From Alviniconcha marisindica (taxonomy: Eukaryota > Mollusca > Gastropoda > Provannidae): a DNA stretch of 64,000 nucleotides. The notes beneath the pieces are model-generated. The model did no database searches, was not told where the DNA came from, and saw only the letters and a list, made by a program, of their open reading frames with translations. This document shows, one piece after another, positions 35,880 through 47,580 of this stretch; position 1 is the first letter of the stretch, and every line of letters begins with the position of its first letter. The stretch lies in the NCBI GenBank assembly GCA_018857735.1, contig JABMCL010000049.1:1-64000 (forward strand), in the 5' to 3' direction. Made by a program: the position numbers and the translations under genes.

Positions 35880-37690
35880 CTTCCCAAATGGTTTTTGACA
35901 TAATCCCTCCCACACTTTCCTGCACTAACACCACAACACAATGAGTAACCTTTCTCACCCTTTAACAGTCACACAACACAACCCATCACATGCAAAACTC
36001 ACTCCATTCACACACACGGGTTAACTAAGGGATATACATGGAGGATACTGATCAAATCATTCACAAATACATCATGACATTTCGCAACAATTGTGGGCAA
36101 TAGTATGATAAAGAGGCAATGACCCAGTCACTCTGATTAAAGAAAGCATGAGAGACTGTTCCCCAAATGCTATATAATAGCTCAACAGCATGAGTTCACT
36201 CGGCTAATGACAGGAAACTGGTCCCTGAAGTGGGATTGTGACAGCAGTCGACAATGACAAAGATGGGTAACAGACGACACCAAGTTACAATGCCATGCCG
36301 CAACACCACACAGGTGTGGTGCCAACAAGCAGCAACTGTTGACCAGTGGCCAATGTAGACATGGCAGTAGTGGGGTTAATTGAAGAAGGTGAAGAATAAA
36401 GATGAGTTGAAGAATTGATGATAAGACGATACAATGAACTGATAATACGTGATTGACAATAGACAACTGATGATGAGTGCTGCAATTAGAATGTACTGTG
36501 AGATATCCCTGAATAATAGACTTAAACAGCCACTAATTATTCTCACTCTTCATTGTGTACTGCAGTGTCCCATCAAGTCACGCATTACACTCACTCACAA
36601 CCCGCAATAAACCAACAACAATCTTATCATTCAATAATTTTTATGAAAATTATCGAAGTTCAAATGACAACAGCTGTCAACAATATTTATGGAAAATATC
36701 CCAATTTCCTAAACAGAGACCATTCTAATAATTTAGCACAATCCCCTGTGTCAACCCTGTTCACTGACACACACATAACACACACATGCTGGCTTATCAC
36801 ATGCAACCGTTCACCCTGGCCAGCATCCGCCATCTTGTTTAATCCCACTTCATAACAAAAGCCAAACTCACAAAAAGAAAGCGAGCTGCGGTACCCACCA
36901 GTGCGGTGTGGTCCACAAACGCCTTCCCTAAAATGTGCATAAACTTGTAAAAAGCCGCCCGGCCTTGCCCGCCTGGCTCTATGTCACTCGACTGATCCGG
37001 CCCAACAAAAATCCTTTCTCCTTTTCCTCTGTCCTCTAACAACTCTGTATCATGCATACCGCCACGCACACCATATATACAGATGTACAATTTAACCAAA
37101 TAATCAAGAAAATAATAAGACATCAAATCATAAAATACATAAACTGCTTCCACACACACAAAACAAATACCGGCCCTCGGTCCCCCACACAATGAAAAAG
37201 AGAATAGATTCCGACTCGCCAGCTGGTTCGTAATAGTCTGTTCCACTCCCCACATTAATTGAACATCAGTTAATGGAAAATAGAAATTTGTACACCATTC
37301 TACGGAGCTTCCCTGTAATTAAATTACAGAACATTTTAAAAGGAAATCACACTGCTGACAACCGGAACCCTACGAAGAATGGCTTTGGCAATCCAAACGG
37401 CCTTTGCTCTTGGAGATGGACAAGAGACTAGCTATTCCAGCTCTTTTTGTGCCACATGCCCACAGAGCTCATTCTACCCCCCCTATTGGTTGACTTAGAC
37501 CACGTGACCCGTACCAGCCTGACCCGACTCACAGGCCTACCTGTGCAATCGGGGACCCTCTGTCAGCACGGTATGGACTCCTACAACTGCTGTCAAAAAC
37601 TAACTTTAAACACGAGTTGCAATCAGTCCAGTCATCTAACCCAGGTGGACATCACACACAAACACACACACATGCACACACACACCATAG
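35880..37690. other. Gene-poor stretch, one minus-strand start-like site
   Basis: Mostly unique. On the minus strand, an ATG with context AAGATGG (near 36835) opens a 47-codon frame beginning MADAGQGERLHVISQHV; no homology recognised. A 138-codon minus ORF (36839-37255) lies just upstream of it. A CA-rich stretch is at 37660-37685. Confidence 0.35.
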
Positions 37691-38053
37691 GAACTTGAAC
37701 TTAATAACTTTATTTTACAAGAATCTGAGTTTAGGTTCAATCAAAACCTAACTGGTCCTTGCTAAGCTACTGATGAATAATAGAAATAATAAGAAAAATG
37801 ATTTTTTTTTCACAGGGGTGGGGGGAGAAGAGAGAAATTACTTGTTTAAAGCAGTGAAGCCCTTTTTGTTTGTTTGGATTTACTAAGATATTTGCTCGAT
37901 TTGGTGTAATTCTGCTGTTAGAGCACAAACACTATGACTGTGCCCCAAAGGGAGTACGTTCAGGGGATGCAACTCTGTTTTGGCAGGTTCAAAACTGACT
38001 ACCCTTGAACAGCATTTGTCAATGCTGCAAAAACCTGGAGGCTGTTTAAGGCA
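37691..38053. other. AT-rich unique sequence
   Basis: It contains a T run (about 37801-37810) and a G-rich patch. No gene or transposon end was seen. Confidence 0.45.
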
Positions 38054-38690
38054 AGTCTTTGTTTGGTCTAGTGGTAAGGCGTAAGGTTGATAAGCAGAAG
38101 GGCCTCGGCTCGATTATATGTGAACCGGTTTGGCCTAGTGGTAAGGTGGTAGGCTGGTAAGTAGAGGGATCTTGGTTTGAATCCGCTTCTTTCTCTTCAA
38201 AAGCTGTGGTCTGTGGACACTGTCTTGTGACTTTGTCCCTCACAATTAATCAAACATTAAAATGGCTCTCATTGCTGCCCATCTTAATGCAGGAGTCATT
38301 CTGATGGTGACGGTGTAGCGATATAGGCATATAATCTCCTTTTCCCCCCTCTCCTCCCCCTTCTCCCCATCCCTAATAAGCCTTATGGTTTCTGCGGACA
38401 TTAAGCACCATGTTTACTTACTTGCTCGATTATGCTCCAGCTCTCCTTTCTCTTCGAAAAGGTTGTGGTTCATGGACAGTCTTTTGACTTTGCCCTCACA
38501 ATTAATGAAACATTAAAATGGGTCTCATCGCTGCCCATCTTAATGCTGGAATTATTCTGGTGGTAATAGTGTAGCAATAGGTACATCATCTCCTTCTGCC
38601 TCTTCCCCCCACCTCCATACCCCCTCCCCCCTTCACCACAAGTCTTATTTCTTCTGTGGACGTTAGGCATCATGTTTACTTGCTGCTTTA
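38054..38690 (+). mobile_element. Nested family B SINEs: one copy inserted in another
   Basis: The outer copy starts with TTTGGTCTAGTGGTAAGGC and runs to GGCTCGATTAT. The inner, nearly complete copy occupies 38118-38423 (TTTGGCCTAGTGGTAAGG, GGTTTGAATCCGC, tail ending ATGTTTACTTACTT). The outer copy then resumes as GCTCGATTATGCTCCAGCTC and continues to about 38675. GCTCGATTAT at 38108-38117 and 38424-38433 is the target duplication of the inner insertion. Confidence 0.88.
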
Positions 38691-38800
38691 GCTTCAGAGC
38701 TCAAGCTGTACGTGTGAAAGTCGAGGTGGCCGTCCTGGACTCCCCGTCCCTAACAGTCCTTACGGTCACTGTGGACGTAAAGCAACATGAGAAGAACTTC
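38690..38800 (+). repeat. Dispersed repeat, family C
   Basis: GTCGAGGTGGCCGTCCTGGA, CCCCGTCCCTAACAGTCCTT and GTGGACGTAAAGCAACATGA. It shares these blocks, in order, with about 23950-24030 and 40640-40715. Confidence 0.75.
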
Positions 38801-39774
38801 AGCTGCATGAAAGCTCAGGAGCTGTGTGAACAGGGAGGTGGTGCTGAAAGCTGAGCTCTCGTAGAAAGAGATGAATGATATCTTTACTTCAGTTGTCCTC
38901 AACAGTTGTTGCTGGGCACTTCGTGGCTTTGTTTCCCTGAATGGTTAAAACAGCTAGTTGCAAATTACACAAGTTGCTTTGCACTTCCAAGTTCGCTGCC
39001 ACCTTCTGCTGTTCTGGTGGTAGTAGGGCCTAGTCGGCACGTAGGCCTACGCAAGAGCGAGCGACTGCATAGATAACCAGACTCCTCCCTCCACCGGTCC
39101 GGCCTAAGAAACCGTATGTGGTGAAGTTTCTGTGGAGTTAACCACCACCGACTTACTGAGCAGCTTGCTGACTGGGTGGTGACTGGTGCACTCACTCTGC
39201 TGGCGGTGTGGATGCTGGGAACTGGGCACTGCTGTAATCCAGTCTTTCAATAACTGCTCAGCCACTGACTGGGATGCACAGTCATTGACTACAGGCCATC
39301 GGGTATTCACTGTGGATTACTGTAACTGTGCAGGTGTGGTGTCAGCCGAATCATGCATTTACATGGTATGATACCAAAATTTTGTGAAAAACATGAAGAC
39401 TTTCACACAACAACATGTGTGCGTGCACACACATACGCACACAGCCTTTAGTCTATACACTGACACGCGCACACACATACCCACACACGCACATGTGGTG
39501 TATGCATGCACACACTGACAGACACTGACAGGTGCATGCACCTACATGCCTGCTACACACTGACACCACACGCATTCTAAGCACAATGAAATGGTCATGC
39601 GTAGAACAACTTTACTGGCTTAAATCCAGTCTGTCAGCTGTACAAATGAACAAACCTGAATACTTCTTTTGTGCAGGAAGTCCAGCCTTTCTTCAGCTGG
39701 TTGAAGAGATCAAAATAAACACTTCATTGAGGATTTCATTTTAAAATGCTACATTGATTTAATTTTAATTTTAT
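38801..39774. other. Unique sequence with CA-rich patches
   Basis: Interrupted CA-rich sequence at 39405-39545. Short ORFs are unremarkable. No gene seen. Confidence 0.45.
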
Positions 39775-39903
39775 AATCCTCTGCTTTGGTTTAAACAAAA
39801 TCTATTTCATCCATAACAATACATTAACAACATAACAATCCTCCACTTTGGTTTAAACAAAATTTATTTCATATATAACAATACATTAACAACATAACAA
39901 TCC
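39775..39903. repeat. 63-bp tandem duplication
   Basis: CTTTGGTTTAAACAAAATYT and AACAATACATTAACAACATA occur twice, 63 bases apart. Confidence 0.9.
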
Positions 39904-40005
39904 ACCTTTTTCATGGCAACAGCTGTTGGGACGTTGCCAGACTGTGGAAACAGTTGGTGAACACCAGCGTCATAAGGGCCTCTCCAGTCTTTTGGTATTT
40001 AATTA

Positions 40006-40140
40006 ATAATAATAATTAAAGTATTTATAAAGTGCAAAATCTTGTCTGTGGAGGCTATTCTGAAACGCACATGCGCGAGCGCGTGCACACACACACACAC
40101 ACACACACGAGCATTGTGACGATACAAAGCTTAATTTACA
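40006..40140. mobile_element. Short dispersed element, second copy
   Basis: Same order of blocks as 12046-12190: AGTATTTATAAAGTGCAAAA, TCTTGTCTGT, a CA-rich core and AAGCTTAATTTAC. The left flank is rich in AAT triplets (AATAATAATAATT), consistent with a reversed SINE tail. Confidence 0.6.
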
Positions 40141-40617
40141 CAGCTTAAAACGGGCAGCAAAGAGAGGCTTGAGATGGATGAAGACAGCAGCATGGAACAG
40201 AAAACTTCAGCTGTGCGCAGTGATGACCGGTAAATTGCTGTTAGGACTTCCTTGGCCAGCTCTGTAAGGACACGGGGGGAACTGCTGCCACCTGGTCCAG
40301 CAGCTTTGTTGGGGTTTAGGGTTGGGGTAGAAAATCCCCACAACCCAATCTACGAAGCCAAGAAAGAAACAAAGCAACGCAGACTGGTGCAGGACAAAAT
40401 CACATTTTTAGGAGGCCATTTTTTGTTGTTGTCTATTTTTGTTCTAAATCTGTTAAATAATTTAATCTAGTGCTTCACTGATCTGATGCAGTTTCAGTGC
40501 TTTCCAGTTGATGATTAATGTTTTGTGTTTTAGACAACATTTTCACTTGCAAATGATATAGATTAAAAACATTTTTGAAGTTCTAGTAGCCTTAATACCA
40601 CTTAGCCCACCTTTCAG

Positions 40618-40720
40618 TCAGAGCTCAGGAGCTGCGTCAGTGAAGGTGGAGGTGGCCGTCCTGGGCTCCTTGTCCCCAACAGTCCTTCCCTGTGGTCTCT
40701 CAGTGTGGACACAAAGCAAC
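40618..40720 (+). repeat. Dispersed repeat, family C, third copy
   Basis: GAGGTGGCCGTCCTGGGCTC, GTCCCCAACAGTCCTTCC and GTGTGGACACAAAGCAAC. It is flanked by unique AT-rich sequence (40141-40617 and 40721-41430) with no gene seen. Confidence 0.7.
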
Positions 40721-41430
40721 TTGCCGTTAGAACTACAAGCTTCAGTGACTCGGTGCTAGAAAGTACTGGTCCACCCATACCCTCCAGCTTACATGCTGAA
40801 GAATGTGTTGTTCTTCCCTTAGATTTTAGGGTAAGTGATTTGTTCTGAAAAATGCATCGCCCTGATATCACCACATGGTTGACTGGGTGTACTGTAAAAC
40901 ACCAATTTACTTACTTACTTACTGAAAAATGCAAGCTTTAGTTGTTAGTTAGTGACTTGTCACAGCTGAAAAATGCAAGCTTTACAAGGTATTAGAATTG
41001 GTGACTAGTGCAAGGTTTAGTTAAGCGTTAATGTAGTTTAGCCAAAAGGTGTAAATTACTTTGAGTATTGAGGTGATAAGTAGGTTCATAGGTAACTGGC
41101 TGAGCATGCCGGGTGGCTACTGAGATTAGGTATGGCCGGTCACTATGTTAGTGCGTAGGCCGTGAGGCGTAGTCATGACTCAGTTCATTTGGTTTCTTGT
41201 GTTGTATGTTGTGTGAGTGATATGCGGCAGTGTAAACACATTACATACACTTCTCTATTTTGTTCCTCAGCTTAGCCACGGTGGGTGTGAGAGAAGGTAT
41301 TGAGACTGAGCGCGGTTGTGTGCGTGTCTGTGAGCATGCCTTAGTGTTTGCTATGTTAGTACAAGTGTACCGCAACTTGTGTCCCCGTATCTTTTGTCTA
41401 GTGTCTGTTCTGTTACTTCTAACTGGCTTA

Positions 41431-41571
41431 TGCCATAGTGAAACGGAATACATCACCTAACGTGGATGAACAATCTATGCCATAGTGAAACGGAATACAT
41501 CACCTAACGTGGATGAACAATCTATGCCATAGTGAAACGGAATACATCACCTAACGTGGATGAACAATCAA
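41431..41571. repeat. 47-bp tandem repeat, 3 copies
   Basis: TGCCATAGTGAAACGGAATA starts at 41431, 41478 and 41525. The copies look identical. It lies at the left edge of the CpG-rich LARP1 upstream region. Confidence 0.97.
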
Positions 41572-42500
41572 CCGAACACGGGGTTTCCTCTGGCCGGATA
41601 CCCTCGGGGTCGGTCGAGTGCAGAATAACATAACGCGAGGAACATTGAAATGCTCACTACATGAAGAAGACTAGAAATCATTTTCCGAATGCGAGTCTCT
41701 CTCCTTGGCACTCTCCAGCCTCCCCAGAATCTGAAATGAGAAACGGGCTCGGTTACAGTTGTTACGTTTAGCTGTTTGTCACACTGAGGGGCCGGGCCAA
41801 AGACTGCAGCCGGTGGCAGAGCCAGCTCCGTTTCTCAGCCGTCTTCACACCGCTGCCGCACGTGCACTGCTGCGCAGGCGTAGTCAAGTGACGGCACGGT
41901 ATTCTTATTAGAGCTCGGCGGAGTGGCATGAAATGGTTGGCCGGATAACACAGTTTTGTTACTGAGACCGCCGGTCACTGTTTTGATGATAATTCTTCTT
42001 CCGGAATACATGACTGGGGCGGCAGTCACGTTCGCAGGTCACCTCTGGTCGCCCACACTGATCGAGCTTCATTGCGGCCGACGCCGTTGTGTCGCTGTCA
42101 TTGCCTCCAGTCTGTCACAGCCCCCCCCCCCCCCCCTTCCCACCTCAATTGCTGCAGTGTCGTTGCCAATGCCTCCAGTCTGTCACCCCCCCCCCCCCCC
42201 CCCCCGGCCCTCACACTGAATCGCCGCTGACCGTCAGTCGAGTCATTTCCGAGCCAGTCGACACTCCTGCGTATCATGTGTTCTGCTGACTGCTCCACTT
42301 CGCCACAAGGGCACATGAGGGTTGTTTCAGCAACGTTTGTCAGTGGCTGTTCGCCAGCCGAAAGATGAGGAAAAAAGAAAGGACTGTAAAGGTGCAGCAG
42401 CGGCAGAGGGGTCTCAGTGAAACATAAAAGCAGGGGGCAGCCCGCAATCAGCGGATTGAGTTGTCACACATGCCAGCAGTTTTGTATTTTGATTCGTTCA

Positions 42501-42522
42501 CACACACACACACACACACACG

Positions 42523-42619
<97 letters not shown>
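42501..42619. repeat. (AC)n microsatellite
   Basis: About 59 dinucleotides with one CGCACG interruption near 42521. It sits about 80 bases upstream of the ETS/NRF1-like sites. Confidence 0.98.
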
Positions 42620-42620
<1 letters not shown>

Positions 42621-42700
42621 TCTGTGTAGATGCGAAACTTAAAGTACTTTCGCTTGTTCATGTGGTTGAACGTCCTTGCAAATTAAAAGATCAACTTGGT

Positions 42701-42727
42701 CACTTCCGTCATTTTTGCGCATGCGTG
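42701..42727 (+). promoter_or_regulatory. ETS-like and NRF1-like sites near the LARP1 start region
   Basis: CACTTCCG at 42701-42708 is the complement of an ETS core site, and TGCGCATGCG at 42716-42725 matches the palindromic NRF1 core. The pairing is typical of CpG-rich housekeeping promoters in animals. Use in this organism is inferred. Confidence 0.5.
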
Positions 42728-43260
42728 TATCCTTCTACTCGAATGGCCGACATGTGCGATTGGGATCCAAGCTTTTTCGCTAAAGATGTTCACTGAGCTG
42801 CCGCCTTTGCTTCCCGTCGCGTAGGGTTTGGGTGCATCATGGTTTGCAAAGAATATGCACGTATCTTTTTAAAGTTGTATGGACCATATTCTCTACTTCT
42901 GTGACTGACTTTTAATGATTGTTGAGGTCACAACGTGGCCACGGAGTGCTTGTCCATCTGACGAGTCCACGCGGATTTCTTAGGGCTGTTGACCTAGGTG
43001 TTGTGTCTTTTAGTGAAATTGAATGGTTTAGGGATTCACACCGACCCAGAGTTATCGATTCAAAGAGCAGTATACTTGCTGATTTTTCAGAACTGTTCGC
43101 GTGTGCGGAACTCTGACGATTTATACCACATCTGGAAAGTGCACAGACTGTGAGTGTGAGTGACACCGTTTGCGACTTTCGCCAAACAGACAGCACTCAG
43201 GTCCTCTTATGTATTACATTTGTGTATTCTTTGATTCTGTTTTACGCACAACGTGTTAAG

Positions 43261-43723
43261 ATGGCTGCTGCAGTTGGTCCGTCACACGCTAGTGCAACAG
43301 AAAATACTAAGGTGGATCAGCCTCCAAAATCATACCGAGAAGCAGTGGGAGGTTCAAAGGTTGCGCCGACAGTTGACTCAGATACTGTGAAAACAGAGGC
43401 ACCCAGAGACATGAAAACTAATGAATCAGAGACTGTTAAGTCAAAAGATGGTAAACCAAAGGAACCATCAATTATTAAAGCTAAAACGCCTGCTTCAGTC
43501 AAAGACAGAAATGGTGGACAAGAGAAAATAACAGAGAAAGATTCAAACCAGGACAAGGAGAAAGCGACGGTGAAAAAGTTTGATCCAAAGACATATGTTG
43601 AAGCACCACCACCAAAAACAAATCCATGGAAGAAATCTTCAAGCTTGGACACTCCCCCACCAACACCAAACCAGGTGCCACAGACTCGGAGTTCATCGTC
43701 AAGGCTGGCAGCATCGCCTGCTG
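43261..43723 (+). CDS. LARP1: LARP1 (La-related protein 1), first coding exon
   Basis: It starts at the first ATG of the frame, context AAGATGGCT (strong Kozak: A at -3, G at +4). It encodes 154 residues plus one base, ending at donor GTAAGT (43724), phase 1. SYREAVGG lies at residues 24-31, followed by a Lys/Glu/Ser/Thr-rich stretch. The signature YVEAPPPKTNPW at 112-123 matches the human LARP1 N-terminal VEAPLPKVNPW motif. LARP1 binds the caps of 5'-TOP mRNAs and controls translation of ribosomal-protein mRNAs downstream of mTORC1. The La module and DM15 cap-binding repeats are not here; they should lie beyond the right edge. An orthologue of the LARP1/LARP1B ancestor is equally possible. 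Confidence 0.85.
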
Positions 43724-45114
43724 GTAAGTCGTGACTAGCTGCTGCTTTAATCATGAATGTGCGTCAAGTTCAACTTCAAGTTTAACATTAAATTGTAAAT
43801 TGATGGTGTTAGACTGTTCCATCCTCTTCCTATTTGACTCAGATTTTTATTGGCTGAAAGTGGGACTTTGGGAGTTTCTAAAATGAGCACCAATTCTAGA
43901 ATTGAGTTCCTCAGTTCAGGAATTGCCTGCGCTCTAAATTGCCATTGTTGCCAGGAATACTGTGGTAAACTGCTGTTTTAGTGTCCAGAATTATTGCCTT
44001 TATTTCAGCTTTATTTATTGTCAACTTTGGATCATAATTTTTAGAAAGTCGTTCAGCCTCAGTCAGAGACAGTGAGAGAAATGTTTTTTTCCAATGTGCA
44101 CATTATACATGATGTACAGAACTAAAAGTTATATTTGTTTTGTTGTATTTGTTTGTCACTTTGAGTTTGACTGTTTGAGCCACTTTAGGAAATTCAGTTA
44201 TATTTATTTACTTTCACATTCAGTCATTCTTTAAATTAACTGAATCAGTGAATGTCAAGAAATACAAATGTTCATACATTTGAGTACTAGGACAGCTGTG
44301 GTCTACAGATATAACAGAAGGATAAGTTATACACCATAATTTTTAGATTTCAAGTACAACTATTTTGTCAAAACTGAAAGATAAGATCCACCCAACCTAA
44401 TTTTCTAAAGTACCACAGATAAAATACTCCTGAGCATAAAGTCAGCTATTTATAAGACCTGTACACTAAAGTTTGGCATTATAAATGGTGATCAAAACAA
44501 TGTGAATATTAATTGTTATGGCTACATGGACCATATAATTTGAAAGGAAGGTGTTACAGGAGAGTGTAAGTATGTAGTGGAATTACAATCAGAGCATGTT
44601 AATTGATATGCAGCATTATTCATAGCCATAGTCAGAGATGAACAGCACAGGTGGCGTGTTTTCCCCCCTACAAGATTAGTCATGCTGTCATTGTTGTGAC
44701 TAGCCGACAACATGATAATCTTGTCTGTGGGACTGGGACTTTTTCAAGGAGACTATAGCCACAGATGAGGTTGAAATAACCCAGCTGTCATCCTAAGAAT
44801 TGTGTGCATGTGGTCACCGGTGTGATACAACTACAAGTGAAATACCAAATTTCAGATTTTTTTAAAAGACATGTTTTCTAAACAGTATACACAAATATAC
44901 TTCTTTTTTTTTTTTACAGTGAGTATTAAACACTGCAATAAATGGACACTGACAGAATGAATGGCAATCCTTTTATAACCTAATTTTTCAATCATGTGAT
45001 ATATTTATTTAAAGAGAGCAGTTGCTTTTGATAATTGCAATGTCTAAGTCAAGTGTGATTAATGTTCATACATAGCATTAAAATGTTTAATCCTTGAAAA
45101 AGCATGTATGCAGG
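43724..45114. other. LARP1 intron 1, left part
   Basis: AT-rich unique intron sequence with a T run near 44906-44918. No exon, RNA gene or repeat array was recognised. Confidence 0.5.
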
Positions 45115-45115
45115 G

Positions 45116-46140
45116 GTCGTGCTGCCTTTTAGAGATTTGCGTCAACCTATGCGAAACATTACATATTTTGCGTCAGTGGCATGGAAAATGCATACAGCAT
45201 AACCTAGAATTAACGCACATACAAAGCCAAAATGATGAAGTAACCTGATTATAGCTCATGGGCTATAAAGTGAGTAGACGAAAATAATAAAAAGGTCTAT
45301 TCATGCCCTCAAAAAGTGGAAACGTTCAGTAAATTTGCCATTCACAAAAAGTTTGAATAGATCAGAATATTATACATGGCATCGTTTTCCAAGGATGAAC
45401 TGCAGCAGATGATATCGGCAAAGCCAGTTCTTGTCTACCGTGGGATTTAGTAACGAGATAGATGAAGTTGAAGTCAAGGCTACCGCCATTTTCTCTCATT
45501 TGTATTTGGTGTCGACACATGTTTTGTTTTCGGTTTCGTAGTCTTCTACGTATGACTTGTATGAGTAAATTCTGATAATATATGCTGACAAACTAGGCAT
45601 ACTGGGTCGTTCCAAATTCCATGTCTGAGATTGTGTTCTCTGTTGACTAACAGGAAAATATTACTGATCAGTTTGGCAAAATACACGATTTCTGGGTAGT
45701 CTGATAGTGATACAGAGACCGATCTTCTTCCAGATCTGTTCTGTACAGGTTCATTTGGATTTAGTTTCAAATTAATCATTTTCTTTTTTTGGAAAAGTAT
45801 GCAAATTTTATTCACAGATAGGGCGCTACCGACTATAAGGCGCATGGATCAGATTTGGGGGGTGAAAAGTAATCACTGTCACCTTATACTTTTATAGACC
45901 AAAAATTTAGGTGGCCTACTCGTTTACTTCATCTAGAATCCGCCCTTTATTGACTGGACTTGCCCAGCTGAGATGACACTGAGTTTGCAGGTAGATCTAG
46001 TGTTGAGTGACACGGTGGCCACCAGTGAGCCATAACTTGTTTAATCAGAGTTGTCATTTTGCGTACAGTGACGCAGCGATGTGGCTAAAATACGCACGGC
46101 ACTCGAAAAAATACAATATTTACGCAAACATTTTTTGCCA
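45116..46140. mobile_element. Possible about 1-kb DNA transposon remnant with related inverted ends
   Basis: The left end, CAGGGGTCGTGCTGCC then GATTTGCGTCAACC, resembles the start of the 15.07 kb element. The right part, 45800-46140, is the reverse complement of that element (about 300 bp). The two ends thus face each other like terminal inverted repeats. The middle has no transposase-like ORF; the 99-codon minus ORF at 45546-45845 is unrecognised. Boundaries and class are uncertain. Confidence 0.45.
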
Positions 46141-47500
46141 TAGATGATCATATTATATTGAAGTAGCCTACTACAATACCATACCAACTACACCACGGTC
46201 AGATTTGCAAAAAAGAGTAGGTAGTCCAAAGTGCTCTCGGCTGCGTTCCGCTTAACTAAGTTGGTCTAGTTTTAGCGATTTTCGTTGACGGATTTCTTGT
46301 GTGTTTTTGATCAAATCTCAGTCAAAATTACCGTTGAGAAAAGCTTTATGTCTCGTCTTCCTAACTGTGTTGTTATGTTTATTACGCTTTGAAAAAGAAT
46401 GTGAAAATTCACCCCGATCTCAGTACCCCTAAGCACTGCCTTCTGTCAGTGATGCGAACATCACTCACTGTGAGCAGTTTTCAGACGTGGAGTGTTGGAC
46501 ATCCAGCCATGATGAAATCTGTATCAGTCAAAAGTGCTGTTGCTAAGCTTTCTTTCCATATCCATGATGGCTGCCTTCGACAAGCAGAAGTCCTGAATAA
46601 AGTTGTTTGAAATGTGTTTAACAGATTTTGTACTATTTTTAGACCCGGACACTCTCATAAAAAATATCAGCAGAAAGATCAATCTTTCTTCTTCAAAGTT
46701 ATACTAAAATAAGAGTTCAAAACTATCCGTACATCCAACACTTAGCCACCGAAACGTGATAACAAAGAGATTTTATTACCACAGCCGCACGGTCAGCCAT
46801 GGCCACTGAGGCGACTGCACAAGCGATCGTGCTGTGCCAAGTTGGTGGATTCTCCACTATCAGAGTGTTCTACATTGCGTGTAAACAATCTTGTTGATGA
46901 GTAAAATTATTAATCTTTTTCTTGAAAGCCAGATTAAGCTGTCAAACGAATGCTTCTGCCAGTAAAAATTAAAAATTAAGCGGTCTGTGAACAATCGCAG
47001 ACACGGGTGAGAGCTGGTTTGGGTGTCGATGGGATGATCGACAAATTTATTTATAAACAGCAATTTTAGCAAACTTTTCTACTGACAGTCTAGGAGAGGC
47101 TTTATTGGTAATATCCAAGAAGACAGTCGGAAATTCCTGGGACATTTCAAGTGCCATTTTGGGCTACAAATATCATCAGAATCACTCAAACAGATCTAGG
47201 GAATGAAGCCAACATTTGCAACAAAAGTGACTGATTCAGTCTGTAAATGGGTGAGTGGATCAATTGATTCAGTCTGTAAATGGGTGAGTGGATCAATTGT
47301 TTTACTGACATCAGCACTCAGGAAGCCTGCACAGTTACTGAGAAATTAGATCCAGATCAAATGTCTGAAAGGAGCATACCCATACTGAAGGACACATATA
47401 TATATGTATATGATTACACTCACTTTCTGTTGCAAATTTTGGGTTTATTTGTTTCCTATATATTAGGTTTTTTGTTTGTTTGTTGATTGTCAAGCAGATT
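46141..47500. other. LARP1 intron 1, unique sequence
   Basis: It includes a 37-bp duplication at about 47229-47301 (TGATTCAGTCTGTAAATGGG twice). No gene seen; short ORFs (68-73 codons) are unrecognised. Confidence 0.5.
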
Positions 47501-47504
47501 TTGA

Positions 47505-47580
47505 TGTTGATAATGTACAGCGCCGCGAGCTTGTAATTTTTACGGGGTATAGCGCTATATAAGAGTTATTATTATTATTA
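47505..47580 (+). mobile_element. SINE-type 3' tail
   Basis: ATAGCGCTATATAAGAGTTA followed by (TTA)n, a tail shared by many invertebrate tRNA-SINEs. The complement of a similar tail is at 57545-57592. The upstream body is too decayed to place a head. Confidence 0.5.

Larger units (their letters stand above)
41575..43260 (+). promoter_or_regulatory. CpG-rich upstream region and probable 5' UTR of LARP1
   Basis: CpG dinucleotides are clearly denser than in neighbouring sequence, especially 41575-42480 and 42700-43140. It includes an ETS-like CTTCCGGAA near 41998, two long poly-C runs (42121-42136 and 42186-42205) preceded by the same phrase TTGCCTCCAGTCTGTCA or close to it, and a long (AC)n at 42501-42619. 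The open frame extends upstream of the LARP1 ATG but contains no earlier ATG after the last stop, so 43261 is the natural start. The transcription start is not fixed. Confidence 0.6.

Noticed and set aside
36839..37255. 138-codon minus-strand ORF
   Set aside because: No recognisable motif, and Val/Phe/Tyr-rich composition mirrors the base composition. The nearby ATG near 36835 is noted only as a weak start-like site.
43150..43260. Upstream extension of the LARP1 frame beginning at 43150
   Set aside because: The codon at 43150 is GTG, not ATG. The first ATG in the frame, with strong context, is 43261.
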